A DNA stretch of 64,000 nt from Shimia ponticola (GCF_007995215.1 NZ_VCDK01000001.1:1-64000), one strand, 5' to 3'. Shown: positions 18,697 through 27,964, counted from the stretch's first letter. Numbers and translations: made by a program. The notes: generated from the sequence alone by a model not told the origin.

Positions 18697-19566
18697 TCAC
18701 TCTTCATCGAACGAAACTTGGCGTTCTTGTTCAATCAGCGGGCCAGCGCCCCGTATATGTGGGTTTCTCCAGCTTATTCCGCCAGCACGGTTGCGCATAA
18801 AATGGCCCTGCACCCAATGGGCACGTCGCTTGGATGTTTCTTCCTCGCTATGTGCTGGTGGGTTTTGGCTTGCTTCGATCTGTCGGGCGCCAAGTTCTCC
18901 AAGCCGTACCTTGATGACAGACTTGTTGGGTAGGGACCGACCGGCCCTTTGAGCTCTACGTCTTTCTGCTCTTGGATAAGCTGAGACTTCCTCTTTTTCC
19001 AGCATAGCCTTGTGTTCAAACAAGACCGACATCCCTATAGCCATCGCTAGGAAACTAAAGCAGAGATCCTTTTCCTGCTTGATGGCGGCCTCTTCGGTGA
19101 TTTCATCGCCGTTGGCTCGGGCCAGCTCAAAAGTGGGGGAGTGCAATATATCAACCGATGCGCCCTGTGACTTGAAAATCAGGAGGTTGGGAAACAGCCC
19201 ATTGCGATTTGCCAAGTAGATTTGAGTGTAAAGTGTATCATCATCTTGGGTGATCAGTGCTGCGGGCCATTCCCCAAGCTCAGGCTTTGGTATCGTGAGC
19301 AACATAGCAGGGAATGGTAAGCGCACGTGGCTGAACATGCTTTCCAACCCGTCTTTTTGCATTTGGGCAGACAGATTGTGCAGCATCGCATGTGCGCGTT
19401 CGTCAATCTCGTAGAATTGGGCGAACTCAAAGATTTCTCTTTGTCTTTGGCCATGGAATTCTAATGCCTCAAGTAGATTGGGCTCCAACGACGTGCGTTT
19501 GATACCCTTCAAAAAGAAAAGGATATCCGGGTATTTTTGGTAGAAATCGAGTAGGTCGGACAGCAT
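18697..19566 (-). CDS. Hypothetical protein (289 aa)
   Basis: A soluble protein with no signal peptide or clear membrane helix. The N-terminal 180 residues look globular and helical (MLSDLLDFYQKYPDILFFLK...). The C-terminal third is basic and ends with RRAHWVQGHFMRN...SWRNPHIRGAGPLIEQERQVS, a pattern I have seen at the C-terminus of phage- and plasmid-borne hypothetical proteins (HWVxGHxR...PHxRG). I cannot name a family. The palindrome at 19,661-19,679 lies about 95 bp upstream of its start. Confidence 0.65.
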   Translation of the reverse strand: MLSDLLDFYQKYPDILFFLKGIKRTSLEPNLLEALEFHGQRQREIFEFAQFYEIDERAHAMLHNLSAQMQKDGLESMFSHVRLPFPAMLLTIPKPELGEWPAALITQDDDTLYTQIYLANRNGLFPNLLIFKSQGASVDILHSPTFELARANGDEITEEAAIKQEKDLCFSFLAMAIGMSVLFEHKAMLEKEEVSAYPRAERRRAQRAGRSLPNKSVIKVRLGELGARQIEASQNPPAHSEEETSKRRAHWVQGHFMRNRAGGISWRNPHIRGAGPLIEQERQVSFDEE

Positions 19567-19660
19567 GTTTAGGTCCTCAAATCACATGATTTAATTTTAG
19601 GCCTGAGGGCCAGACTTCTTCAAGAACCACAAACAGAACAATCCAAGAGGGCCAGCAGAA

Positions 19661-19679
19661 AACTTGATTAAATCAAGTT
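19661..19679. repeat. Island palindrome copy 1
   Basis: AACTTGATT-A-AATCAAGTT, a perfect 9+1+9 palindrome, 10 bp past the 3' end of the HTH gene (minus strand) and about 95 bp upstream of the 289-aa gene. It is one of four copies seen only inside the island. Confidence 0.8.
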
Positions 19680-19689
19680 CTGTGAGCCG

Positions 19690-20031
19690 CTAACTCTGGT
19701 CCTCCTGCAGCACCTGACCCAATTTGAGCAGCAAATTCAGCTGTCGGTCATCCATCTGGGCAATCATGGTATTCAACTGGATGAGCAGTCGCTGTCTGGC
19801 ATCTGATACATCCTCATGATCCAGCTCGAAGAACTCCCGCATGGGCAGACCCAGTACATTGGCGATGTCGTAGAGTGTGGAAAAGTTGGGCGCAGTTTTG
19901 CCCCGCTCGATGTTGGAAATCGTTTCGAACGCTTTGTCGATGGCTTCGGCCAGCTGAGCCTGTGTAAGGCCCTTTTGTTGCCGTGCTGCTTTCACACGCA
20001 ACCCGATGTTTTGCTTCAACTGCTTGCCCAT
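19690..20031 (-). CDS. XRE-family helix-turn-helix regulator
   Basis: A 113-aa protein from the ATG at 20031 (MGKQLKQNIG). The HTH is LRVKAARQQKGLTQAQLAEAIDKAFETISNIERGKTAPNFSTLYDIANVLGLPMREFFE, a canonical Cro/CI-type domain near residues 10-68. A leucine-rich helical tail (MIAQMDDRQLNLLLKLGQVLQ) probably dimerises. Extra residues upstream in frame (to 20121) are unlikely to be used. It is divergent from the small gene at 20160 and a candidate to bind the island palindromes. Confidence 0.88.
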   Translation of the reverse strand: MGKQLKQNIGLRVKAARQQKGLTQAQLAEAIDKAFETISNIERGKTAPNFSTLYDIANVLGLPMREFFELDHEDVSDARQRLLIQLNTMIAQMDDRQLNLLLKLGQVLQEDQS

Positions 20032-20159
20032 AACGCGACTTATAAAGCCGTGTAAAGTTCTTGCCCATGTAATGAGGTTTCGCTTATTACCGCTGAGGTC
20101 GGCTCTAAAAGCCGATTGCATGTGTTAAGCACGGCTCCAAACATCAGAAAGGCATATTC

Positions 20160-20306
20160 ATGAGAACTTACAAAGCACGCGTGAAGATCGGCGGTGGCTC
20201 TGAAGAAGTAACCGTCCAAGCAGATAGCGAGCTGCAAGCCACCAGGATGTTGGAAGCGCAATACGGGAAAGGATGCATTGTCAGCAGCCCATTAGAAATC
20301 CGCTGA
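20160..20306 (+). CDS. Small hypothetical protein (48 aa)
   Basis: MRTYKARVKIGGGSEEVTVQ... ending IVSSPLEIR. It looks like a small beta-alpha-beta protein (YKARVKIGGGSEEVTVQADSE then a helix). The next gene starts directly after its stop (TGAATG), so they form one transcript. No family recognised with confidence. Confidence 0.65.
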   Translation: MRTYKARVKIGGGSEEVTVQADSELQATRMLEAQYGKGCIVSSPLEIR

Positions 20307-20759
20307 ATGGCCATCGTCATTGGCCTCGTCGTTGCGCTGATCCTGCTGCTGGCTTTCAATCTGCTGGGAGCGGGTATGCGCAATCCACGTTGGTTGTTTG
20401 TTGGGGCGGTTTTGATTTTTGCGTTGTACAAGTTTGGCGCTGATCAATTGGCTGAGGACAGTCAAAATGTGTTGGTGGTCGCCCAATATTCGGATCAATG
20501 CCCAGATCGCCACGTGCGGGTGACAATCCACAACGGCGGTGAAACCGCCATCACCAACATGCGGTTCTCAGTCACCGGGTATCAGCCCAATCATTCCGAG
20601 CCTGTGGCCAAACGTTATGAAACCACTGATCGTATCATTGGGGCGGACCAAGTGTGGAGCGATTGTTGGCGGGTTCTTCAACTCGACAACGTGGATGCCT
20701 CTTTGCACCCCTCGCTACGTTGGGAAGCTGAAATCAGGGGCATCACGTTGGCGGAGTGA
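20307..20759 (+). CDS. Hypothetical membrane protein (150 aa)
   Basis: Two hydrophobic helices lie at residues 2-21 (IVIGLVVALILLLAFNLLG) and 29-43, followed by a soluble, beta-rich domain (VLVVAQYSDQCPDRHVRVTIHNGGETAITNMRFSVTGY) that faces the periplasm or cytoplasm. Two Cys (CPDRH and DCWRV) could form a disulfide. No known family recognised. It starts right after the 48-aa gene. Confidence 0.7.
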   Translation: MAIVIGLVVALILLLAFNLLGAGMRNPRWLFVGAVLIFALYKFGADQLAEDSQNVLVVAQYSDQCPDRHVRVTIHNGGETAITNMRFSVTGYQPNHSEPVAKRYETTDRIIGADQVWSDCWRVLQLDNVDASLHPSLRWEAEIRGITLAE

Positions 20760-20802
20760 AGAGCCAACCAACTAGAAAAATCAAAATCTCGTTTGGAGCA
20801 TC

Positions 20803-21753
20803 ATGAAGAAGCTTTTGTTCACTGCCGCCGTCGTTGCCTTGGGTTTTGTTCAAACAGCCCTAGCGCAACCCACTGATCCCAACTGGCCACGAAGCCAATG
20901 GCATGACGACATGCGTTATGAACGCAGCCAAGGCTTCACGCGCGATGGCTGGAATGGAAGCGGCACCAAGCTGCCTCATCAGTTCAACATAGTTGGAGCG
21001 CCCCATCCTGTTCGCTACGGAACGCATTCAGAACGCTTTGAAATCCGCGCAACTGATGACAACGCCATGCGGGATTTGGGTGTCACCGGCGGCAATCGCA
21101 GCGAACTCACACAAAGACCGAGCCGTAACAACCTGAGAATTGGCGAAGATGCGTGGTTTGGTTGGAGTTTCTACCATGAAAACCTGCCCAGTGGCTTAGC
21201 GCATGATCACGGGTGGAACCCCAAGCTGGGTCAATGGAAAACCGATTTGGATGCGCCGCCGATCATAGAGTTTTCACCTGTTTATGATGGCCGCACCGAA
21301 GGCACGCATATTGGGATTAACCTCAATGACTTGGAAGTCAGCCGTGGTCGCGAGTGGTCCCGCGCAAACCGATTTGGTTACGTCTGTACGCTGTTCAGCA
21401 TTCGCCAATCAAGGAACCGATGGACCGATATCGTCGTGAACACCAACTTTGCGGACAACGAAAACGGATATCTCCGGGTTTGGATCAATGGCCGCCTGCA
21501 ATGTGATTACCGAGGTCAGATCGTCGTCACGCCTGTGGATCGCTTCCGCAGCTTCGGCGTGCGCAACCAAGGCCCGCTGTTCAAACGTGGGTATTGGTCT
21601 GGCCATCTTGGACCGGACAGGTGGCGCACCAACTACCCAAGCAGACCAATCCCTACGTTCGTGGTGTACTATGATGAATGGCGACAGGGCCGATCCCGTG
21701 AAGAGGTAGACATTCGCATGATCCAAGCAGCTGGTGGAGCGCCAGTGGATTGA
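20803..21753 (+). CDS. Secreted polysaccharide lyase (heparin-lyase-I-like jelly roll)
   Basis: A 316-aa protein with a clear signal peptide (MKKLLFTAAVVALGFVQTALA, cleavage before QPT). The body GNRSELTQRP, EDAWFGWSFYHENLP, GQWKTDLDAPPIIEFSPVYDG, NRWTDIVVNTNFADNENGYLRVWINGRLQCDYRGQIV matches the heparin lyase I-type polysaccharide lyase fold, with WFGWS and HDHGWN...QWK as typical core strands. It probably cleaves an acidic polysaccharide in the periplasm or medium by beta-elimination. The substrate is not evident. Confidence 0.78.
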   Translation: MKKLLFTAAVVALGFVQTALAQPTDPNWPRSQWHDDMRYERSQGFTRDGWNGSGTKLPHQFNIVGAPHPVRYGTHSERFEIRATDDNAMRDLGVTGGNRSELTQRPSRNNLRIGEDAWFGWSFYHENLPSGLAHDHGWNPKLGQWKTDLDAPPIIEFSPVYDGRTEGTHIGINLNDLEVSRGREWSRANRFGYVCTLFSIRQSRNRWTDIVVNTNFADNENGYLRVWINGRLQCDYRGQIVVTPVDRFRSFGVRNQGPLFKRGYWSGHLGPDRWRTNYPSRPIPTFVVYYDEWRQGRSREEVDIRMIQAAGGAPVD

Positions 21754-22697
21754 TCGATCACGTGGATGCAATGCGTCTAGAGCGGTATCCTAATTCGTTG
21801 ATCCGAAACAGGTTTAACAGCAGATTTCTTGATTAAATCAAGTTTTTGGATGGCGTGCTTTATATAGAGCTCCGACCTATCAATGGGTTTCTGTATTTCA
21901 TAGAAACTCAACAAGTCGAACCAGCGTTTATTGCTTTGGCACATGCTTACGCATATGCCTTGCCAATCTTCTGGAAACTCACCTAGCTCACTTGCGTTCG
22001 TAGGCGTTTTCCATCGATTTGGCTTCTTCGATTTTCTTTGATCCAAGGATGTCGATTTTGTCTTTTTTGCTGGCGGCTTTTGTGAAGCTGAAAGCGAAAC
22101 ATCTACACTCAGACAGATTAGAGCTTTTTATCCCCCCCGCTGAACCAACTAGGGAAAGTTGGCTGTGGCAGGGGGGAAGGTCTTTAAGATCTACGCTTCA
22201 GACGAGTTGATCACTTTTCACATAAGGAGTGCACCTGCATATGCAGATTTGAACGGCGGTGTCCGAGCTCCGTTCTCACTCCCACCCTCACAATACACGG
22301 TTAGGATTGATATCCAGCTGTCTGCCGAAGCTATGTTCCGACCTCGGCAAACCCTGCGCCAGCGCAATTTCCAACGCCAACAGCAGTCTAATTTCTACCC
22401 ATTTTGACGCCACACGTCTCCATGGAGATGACCATTTTTGCATCCATCGATGCCTGGCAGTCCAACAGCTGGGCAGTCCCATTCGGTTTTCAGGGCCCAG
22501 ACTGAATTTACGTTCCAGTCGGCTAAGGGTGCCTCATAGTGACGGTCTTTGTCCCGCCCCAGTTTTTCATCAGTTCCCTCTATGGCCTGCCGTCTCCGGC
22601 AGCTGCTTGTATTTATACAAGAACCTAGGCTGAAAATCATTATTTCAGAGGGCATTGCGTGACTTGAATAAATATTCGAGCAGCAAAGGAAACCAAC
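21754..22697. other. Stretch without a supported gene
   Basis: About 940 bp. It holds palindrome copy 2 (21,828-21,842). A minus-strand frame of 89 codons (21,777-22,046) reads through the palindrome (QKLDLIKKSAV) and could be a small gene, but its start and conservation are unclear. Plus-strand frames at 22,159-22,633 show no protein-like pattern. Confidence 0.5.
21828..21842. repeat. Island palindrome copy 2 (shorter)
   Basis: CTTGATT-A-AATCAAG, 7+1+7 perfect. The outer A/T pairs of the other copies are lost on the left (TT for AA). It sits 75 bp past the polysaccharide lyase stop. Confidence 0.75.
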
Positions 22698-23057
22698 ATG
22701 AAAGTCTCAGAAATCAATCCCAGCAGCATTCTGCAAGATGCCTTCCACGTGTACCGCCGAAACAACCTAACCAAGTCTCAGCAGTCATTCTCCCGATGTG
22801 TGCTTGGCATGCGGCCCTCCTATTACTCCTGCATGATCACACGCCATCGCCAACCAAGTCGGCGTGTTCTGGAAAGCCTTCTGTCCGTCACCAAAACACT
22901 CATGAGCACGTTCTTGGGCAATCCGCACTTCCGTCAGCCATATGCGCATAACCTCAACCAAGCGTTTGACGAGTTGGAACAATTGGTGGAACGCGTGCGA
23001 TTGGAGCTGACTTTTGCCGAGGCGATGGATCAGTTGGAGGCAGAAACGGGCCTGTAG
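22698..23057 (+). CDS. DUF6626-like small protein
   Basis: A 119-aa basic helical protein. The pattern HVYRRNNLTKSQQSFSRCVLGMRPSYYSCMITRHRQPSRRVLESLLSV resembles the DUF6626 family as I remember it: small proteins of alphaproteobacterial islands with a helix-turn-helix-like SFSRxxLGxxxSYYS core. It may bind DNA. The C-terminus (NQAFDELEQLVERVRLELTFAEAMDQLEAET) is probably a coiled helix. Confidence 0.6.
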   Translation: MKVSEINPSSILQDAFHVYRRNNLTKSQQSFSRCVLGMRPSYYSCMITRHRQPSRRVLESLLSVTKTLMSTFLGNPHFRQPYAHNLNQAFDELEQLVERVRLELTFAEAMDQLEAETGL

Positions 23058-23127
23058 TTTTCGGTCGTAGTCAAAACCACATGAGTTTAACTGGTCCCGG
23101 CATGTTCCACATAAGAAGGCCCATGCC

Positions 23128-23583
23128 ATGCAACATCTGTCCAAACTTTCCCTCACAGTCACCTCTCAGAAACAGCCGGTTTCGCCGGTGGCCAAGAAAC
23201 GACTGAACCTCCTGCGCAAGCTGGAACTGCAAATCCAAGCTGCTGAAGCTGAACTGCGGGATGAAGAGTTCCTGGAGGAAATCCGCAAGTGGGTGCGAGG
23301 GGAAGACGGCGAACGTGAGCAGGTGACGGAGAAACGCCCAATCCGCAAATGGTGGTGGCAACATCATACGGGCGCTTGGATGCTCACGCTGAAGGATGGA
23401 GCGAAGCCTTTGCCGCTGTTGGAAGACAAAAACAGCATCGAGATCGGTGAGATCACCAACTTGGTTGAGGTTCTGCAGACAGTGCGTTCAGCGGTTCTTG
23501 CTGGTGAACTCGACGATGCGCTGGAACAGATGGTCAAACCCAAGGGCAAGCCGAAGACGCCCGCTACTAAGCCAAAAGCCTGA
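23128..23583 (+). CDS. DUF6641-like protein
   Basis: A 151-aa protein: VAKKRLNLLRKLELQIQAAEAEL, then KRPIRKWWWQHHTGAWMLTLKDGAKPLPLLEDKNSIEIGEITNLVEVLQTVRSAVLAGELDDAL, and a Lys/Pro-rich tail. The layout (helical hairpin, KRxxRKWW core, AVxAGELD) resembles DUF6641 as I remember it. Function unknown. It ends just before a strong terminator at 23,602. Confidence 0.6.
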   Translation: MQHLSKLSLTVTSQKQPVSPVAKKRLNLLRKLELQIQAAEAELRDEEFLEEIRKWVRGEDGEREQVTEKRPIRKWWWQHHTGAWMLTLKDGAKPLPLLEDKNSIEIGEITNLVEVLQTVRSAVLAGELDDALEQMVKPKGKPKTPATKPKA

Positions 23584-23601
23584 CCACACATTAACACGCA
23601 T

Positions 23602-23631
23602 GAAAGCCGCTGGTTCGCGCCAGCGGCTTTC
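23602..23631. terminator. Bidirectional intrinsic terminator
   Basis: A perfect 12-bp stem GAAAGCCGCTGG/CCAGCGGCTTTC with loop TTCGCG lies between convergent genes (plus-strand stop 23,583, minus-strand stop 23,642). Its A-rich foot and T-rich end suit termination in both directions. Confidence 0.85.
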
Positions 23632-23641
23632 CTATTGGGTC

Positions 23642-23995
23642 TTAGGCGGCGTCCGCGTACTGGATCACCGCGCCGTTCTCAGCATCTTCCAAGATTCGGA
23701 TTTCCCAGGTGCGGCCTGGATATTCCTTGGTCAAAGCCTGCAACAGGTTCTCCCCGATCTGTTCCAAACTGGTGTTGCCCACGTGATGCGTGTCACCGGC
23801 CCACAAATCCCTGCAGAATTTCCGAAGTGTCAGAAACTCGATGTCGAGGTTGGCATGATGTACGCTCACGCGCACGGAAAACGTTACTTTACGCCGATGC
23901 TGAGAGTGCAGTGGCAGCACCTCCTCCGTGTCGCTGTGTACGAGGTCGCGTTCAAAGCTGGTTTCGATCCAACGGGTGACTTTTGATTGATCCAT
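23642..23995 (-). CDS. Hypothetical protein (117 aa), divergent to the recombinase
   Basis: The start is ATG at 23995, behind an excellent AAGGAGG ribosome site; longer in-frame starts (to 24109) lack one. The protein begins MDQSKVTRWIETSFERDLV and ends YPGRTWEIRILEDAENGAVIQYADAA. It has His-rich strands (VRVSVHHANLDIEFLTL) recalling small alpha/beta folds such as 6-carboxytetrahydropterin-synthase-like proteins, but the metal-binding triad is not evident, so I do not assign a family. Confidence 0.65.
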   Translation of the reverse strand: MDQSKVTRWIETSFERDLVHSDTEEVLPLHSQHRRKVTFSVRVSVHHANLDIEFLTLRKFCRDLWAGDTHHVGNTSLEQIGENLLQALTKEYPGRTWEIRILEDAENGAVIQYADAA

Positions 23996-24185
23996 GAGAT
24001 CCTCCTTGGTTGATAACGCACTATGCGTGAACCAAGTTGGATAGCCTTCGAAGGCTTTGTTTTTGCCACTGAAAATCTGGCAGCGATCCGGCGCAAAGGG
24101 ATGCGTCAAAGAACCAATGTTTGAGCTCGTCCCGTTGGTGGGTTGGCTTTATGCCGACGGCAACAGCAATCACAGGCAGATCGCA

Positions 24186-25499
24186 ATGGACCCAGTTTCA
24201 GAAGGTTACACGCTCTATCAACGCCCACCCAGTGGCCGCTACTACGTGCAATACTCAATCAAAGGCCAAGGGCAGCAGCGGCTGTCTTTGGGCACCTCTG
24301 ACCCCGTTGAGGCAGAGCGTCGTGCTCAAGCCAAATGGGTCAAAGCCTGCGCGCTGGCAGAAGTTGGTCTGTCAGTGAGCAAAAAGCAGTTCGAGAAAAT
24401 CGCAGAGGAATTCATCGCGGGCATCGAACTGGCCGTCCAGCGTGGGGAGAAAGCGGAATACCACGCCAAGCAGTATCCAACGATCATCCGCCGGTATTTC
24501 GTTGAAAAGTTCCGACACAAGCTGATGAGCGCCATCAAGGCAGATGACATCGATGAATATTGGAACTGGCGGAAGGAGTTTTGGATCACAGGTCCAGGTT
24601 CAAAGAACCCTAACATCCAATACAAACGCGTCATCAAAGGGAAAGAGACCCGCATCTGCCGCCCAGTGAAAGAAGGATATCCCTCAAAATCTACGCTGCA
24701 CAAAGAAGGCCTGCTGCTACGTCAGTTGTTCGAATTTGGTCAACGCCGTGGCTACACAACGGAAATTCCAGAGATCAACGCGCCCAAAGACAAGCGCCGC
24801 AAAGATAATGCGCGACCTGGGTTCACATGGGAAGAATTCATGCATCTGAAATCCGTCTCTGAGGCCCGTGTGCGCGAGTACGAATTCTCCGACGATGACC
24901 CCAGCGGCAAAAATCAAAAGACATATCAGGACCGCCTTCGCCTCCACTGTTTCTGCATGATTGCTGCGTTCACGGGTATGCGTCCCACCGAGCTGTTCAA
25001 TCTCAGCTGGGGCGACATCGAGACCCGCAAAATCCAAATGGAAAACGGTGAGTTCAGCGATGTCACAGTGATCCAAGCGCGTGGCAAGGGCAAAGAACGT
25101 GAACTGGCGGCGATGCCTGAGACCCTCACGTTTTTCAATCTGCTGAAATCACTGTTCTATGTGGCCACTGGTGAGATGCCTCAGGATGACGACCCAGTGT
25201 TCTTCACCCACGAAGGCAAACGCATCCGTAGTTTCAAAGGCGGTCTTGCCAAACTGCTCGTTGCAGCTGATCTGCGCGTGGCCCGAAATGGCAAAATCCG
25301 TGACAGCTTCAGCTTCCGACACTTTTACATCACACAACAAATCCGCGAAGGCGTTGGCCATCACCTGCTTGGTCGCAACGTTGGCACGTCATCCAAGATG
25401 ATCGACGCCTACTACAGCAAAATCAGGCCAACTGATGAGATCGCACAGCTCATACCTGATTGGTCAAAGAAGCGGTTGCTACAGTACAGGCGGAAGTGA
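24186..25499 (+). CDS. Tyrosine-type site-specific recombinase (atypical active site)
   Basis: A protein of about 437 aa from ATG 24186 (MDPVSEGYTLYQRPPSG). It has an N-terminal arm/DUF-like region, then a core-binding domain and the catalytic domain: Arg in AAFTGMRPTELFNLSW, box II FSFRHFYIT and Tyr in MIDAYYSK. The usual HxxR reads S-F-R-H and the LGH motif reads GRNVGTSS, so two conserved His positions differ. This variant is common in one alphaproteobacterial integrase group. It is a candidate integrase for the island, though it lies 8 kb inside. Confidence 0.85.
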   Translation: MDPVSEGYTLYQRPPSGRYYVQYSIKGQGQQRLSLGTSDPVEAERRAQAKWVKACALAEVGLSVSKKQFEKIAEEFIAGIELAVQRGEKAEYHAKQYPTIIRRYFVEKFRHKLMSAIKADDIDEYWNWRKEFWITGPGSKNPNIQYKRVIKGKETRICRPVKEGYPSKSTLHKEGLLLRQLFEFGQRRGYTTEIPEINAPKDKRRKDNARPGFTWEEFMHLKSVSEARVREYEFSDDDPSGKNQKTYQDRLRLHCFCMIAAFTGMRPTELFNLSWGDIETRKIQMENGEFSDVTVIQARGKGKERELAAMPETLTFFNLLKSLFYVATGEMPQDDDPVFFTHEGKRIRSFKGGLAKLLVAADLRVARNGKIRDSFSFRHFYITQQIREGVGHHLLGRNVGTSSKMIDAYYSKIRPTDEIAQLIPDWSKKRLLQYRRK

Positions 25500-25604
25500 A
25501 CGTTCCCGCATAGACGGCAGGAAGCGGAAATTCGTTGCGGGCGCCAACATCAACTGGCACCGACTTAAAAGCAGACGTTCGCCTGCAATGGCAAACCTAG
25601 CCCT

Positions 25605-27464
25605 TCAATCAGGTTCAACGGGAAAAAACCCATAGCGGCCGAAACTACGACTCTTTGTGAAATGCGTCACGTTTTTGTATTTTTCCACATCATCTGGAAT
25701 TGATTTTTTGTTTTCAAAAACAATTGTTTGAACGTCATTGCTGAATTCAAGGCCGTCAAAAAAATGCCTATTCAGGTGAGTTTCTGAAATCTCATCGTCT
25801 TCATCAGGCTCCTCATAAGCCAATAGAGGAGAGTCCAAGACAACAAAGCCTAAAGTCGGCAAGTCCTTGTCATTCAAGTAGTTCGCCAAGCCGAGTGTCA
25901 TCGCTGCATGAGTGATTGACCTGTGACCTTTACCGTTACTAATTCGATGCTTGCCATTCAAAACAATATCAACTGCCTCTGGATCAAAATGCACTTGATC
26001 GGTGTTTGGCAAATGCCATGAGTTGAGAAGACTTTTCACACGATCAGCCAATTCGAACAGGCTTGAAGTTGGAACACGGTTATCTGAAGCCTCTTCTAGC
26101 TTCTCGGGTGCTTCCTCAATGGCGTTTAGTTTGTCTTCTAACTCTTCTCTTGCTTCAAAAAGGTCTATCGTGCGGCGTACGGCTGCTTGCTTCTGATGTA
26201 GCTCCGCTGATCGTGTTCGATATTGAGCTAAATCCGGGGTTAGCTCACTAATTCTCTGATTGCTTCTTAAGACTAACTCTCGCTTATTGGCTAGGGAGAC
26301 ACCAACATCTTCTGCTTCCAACTTAAGCTGATCGATCGTGTTTATGAGATCATTTTCGAGCTTAACGATCTTTCCAAGTTCTGCTTTTGCCGATTCAACA
26401 ACTTCTTCGGTTTCTGCATTGCAAGCATGATCGAAGCCCTGGTCTTCTTTGGCAGCCCCACAGAGAGGGCAGGTCTCGGATTCAAGCTCGGAAATCAAGC
26501 TTCCGGCCTCAATGATACCCGTCAACCGGTCTTGGTCAGACGCATAGTGCAACAGCAATTTGTCAAACCTCTCAATCATCTCTTTGATTTCAGTAAGTCT
26601 ACGAAGATTTTGCTCATAGTCAGTTTGATGACTTTGTTTTTCTTCAACTATTTGCAATACATCTTGTTCGAGCCCAGACAACAGCTCGTTGGAGCGTTCA
26701 AGTGTTTTAATCAGACGGTTTTCTTGGTCTTCCAGCTCTTCTTTCGAAGTTTCTTCCGCTGCTACGGCTTCGATTTTCTCCGAAACTTCTTGGATTAGCT
26801 CTTGAAGCATTCCCATACGCGCAGTCCTGGAAATCGCTTCTCGCTCGTTCTTCTCTGATGTTTTCAGGGCGCTATCGTCAATTCCCGTCAGTAAGAGCTT
26901 CAACCTGGCGGTTTCGACGGTTTCTTTTGTGAACTGCCCGCTTCTGAATGGAGAAATCTCTTTCTGAATGTCTGTCTCGGTGACGAAGAAAAGTGGCAGG
27001 AGCGATCTAATAGTTAGCCGTTCCTTTTGGTTGTCTGCATTCTTCTTCAACTGCTTGTCGTGCAAGCCGATTTTCTTGAGCAAGAATTGAGATACACTCT
27101 CAACTTTTTTGGTAGGTTGTTTTGCTTTCAACGTTAAAGGTTCGACGCCATCAGGTGTCTCAGTGTGAAGACCAACAAAAAGACCGAAGTCACCACCATC
27201 TATACTTCTTGAGAGAGTATTGGTTGATCCGTCCGAGAACTCCAAGCCTAGGAAAATCTCATCATACCCAATATGTTGTGGAATTTCTTTTAGCTTGCGT
27301 GAAGACCGCCCAAGCATGAAATCGATAGCGTCAAGTATTGACGATTTCCCCGTGTTGGATGCTCCATAGATCAGATTGAAACCGCTGCTGAACTCAATCG
27401 TCGCGGGCTCTTTGTGCGGGCTGTGAAAGCTTAAATGCCTGAGCGTGATTTTTTGAGCGCTCAT
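25605..27464 (-). CDS. SMC/Rad50-like ATPase of an ABC-three-component (ABC-3C) system
   Basis: A 619-aa protein. Walker A is G34-ASNTGKS near the N-terminus (LIYGASNTGKSSILDAIDFMLG). Long coiled coils (about 200-325 and 355-460) flank a zinc-hook-like C332-PLC-G335 motif. The Walker B-like VVLDSPLLAY (D544) is near the C-terminus. This is the Rad50/SMC layout with short coils. ATG 27464 overlaps the upstream stop (ATGA). With the middle component and nuclease upstream it forms a three-gene ABC-3C conflict operon; the ATPase is thought to sense nucleic-acid states. Confidence 0.85.
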   Translation of the reverse strand: MSAQKITLRHLSFHSPHKEPATIEFSSGFNLIYGASNTGKSSILDAIDFMLGRSSRKLKEIPQHIGYDEIFLGLEFSDGSTNTLSRSIDGGDFGLFVGLHTETPDGVEPLTLKAKQPTKKVESVSQFLLKKIGLHDKQLKKNADNQKERLTIRSLLPLFFVTETDIQKEISPFRSGQFTKETVETARLKLLLTGIDDSALKTSEKNEREAISRTARMGMLQELIQEVSEKIEAVAAEETSKEELEDQENRLIKTLERSNELLSGLEQDVLQIVEEKQSHQTDYEQNLRRLTEIKEMIERFDKLLLHYASDQDRLTGIIEAGSLISELESETCPLCGAAKEDQGFDHACNAETEEVVESAKAELGKIVKLENDLINTIDQLKLEAEDVGVSLANKRELVLRSNQRISELTPDLAQYRTRSAELHQKQAAVRRTIDLFEAREELEDKLNAIEEAPEKLEEASDNRVPTSSLFELADRVKSLLNSWHLPNTDQVHFDPEAVDIVLNGKHRISNGKGHRSITHAAMTLGLANYLNDKDLPTLGFVVLDSPLLAYEEPDEDDEISETHLNRHFFDGLEFSNDVQTIVFENKKSIPDDVEKYKNVTHFTKSRSFGRYGFFPVEPD

Positions 27465-27964
27465 GTCTGGCCTATGGAACTGATCTGTTTGAACTGAAAT
27501 TCTGATGTCCACCGATCAAAGGCTTGATCGAAAACACTGGCGAAAAGCTGGTCACCAAATGTGTTGTAGTTCTCAACAACCCAATTGGCCCTCTCGCGAA
27601 GCTTCAAAAGGTAAGGACTTGAGAAGTGACTAACCATTACAGCAGCGAATTCCTCTGCCTGAAACAAAAAGCCGTCAACTGAAGCAATCCTTTGCACCAA
27701 GCACTTACTCTCCATCAAACGCAGTCCCTGATCCACTAGACTACGGCGGATTATCAACTCGCCGTTTCTGCTAGGGTTGGATGGATGGAGCGACTTTGGT
27801 GCACCTGCAAAATCGCCAGTATGGACGACGAAATGGTCAAATGCGAGGAGCTGTTGAAGGTCATAGGACCGCTCAACATCAGCTGACAGAATAAAAAGTG
27901 ACCGAATGCCGGTTTCTAATGGGCTGTTGAATGCAGACACGGTCCTAGCCTCAGACCCACTCAT
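27461..27964 (-). CDS. ABC-3C system middle component 2 (MC2-like)
   Basis: A 167-aa protein. AFNSPLETGIRSLFILSADVERSYDLQQLLAFDHFVVHTGDFAGAPKSLHPSNPSRNGELIIRRSLVDQGLRLM is the typical MC2 pattern: FNSPLExGxR, the DLQxLxxFDxxVVHxGD winged-helix-like region and SLHP..R.GEL. It bridges ATPase and effector in ABC-3C systems. ATG 27964 overlaps the effector stop (ATGA) and its own stop overlaps the ATPase start (ATGA). Confidence 0.8.
   Translation of the reverse strand: MSGSEARTVSAFNSPLETGIRSLFILSADVERSYDLQQLLAFDHFVVHTGDFAGAPKSLHPSNPSRNGELIIRRSLVDQGLRLMESKCLVQRIASVDGFLFQAEEFAAVMVSHFSSPYLLKLRERANWVVENYNTFGDQLFASVFDQAFDRWTSEFQFKQISSIGQT

Noticed and set aside
22159-22633. Plus-strand frames of 82 and 124 codons
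   Set aside because: They overlap each other, have no ribosome site and no protein-like composition.
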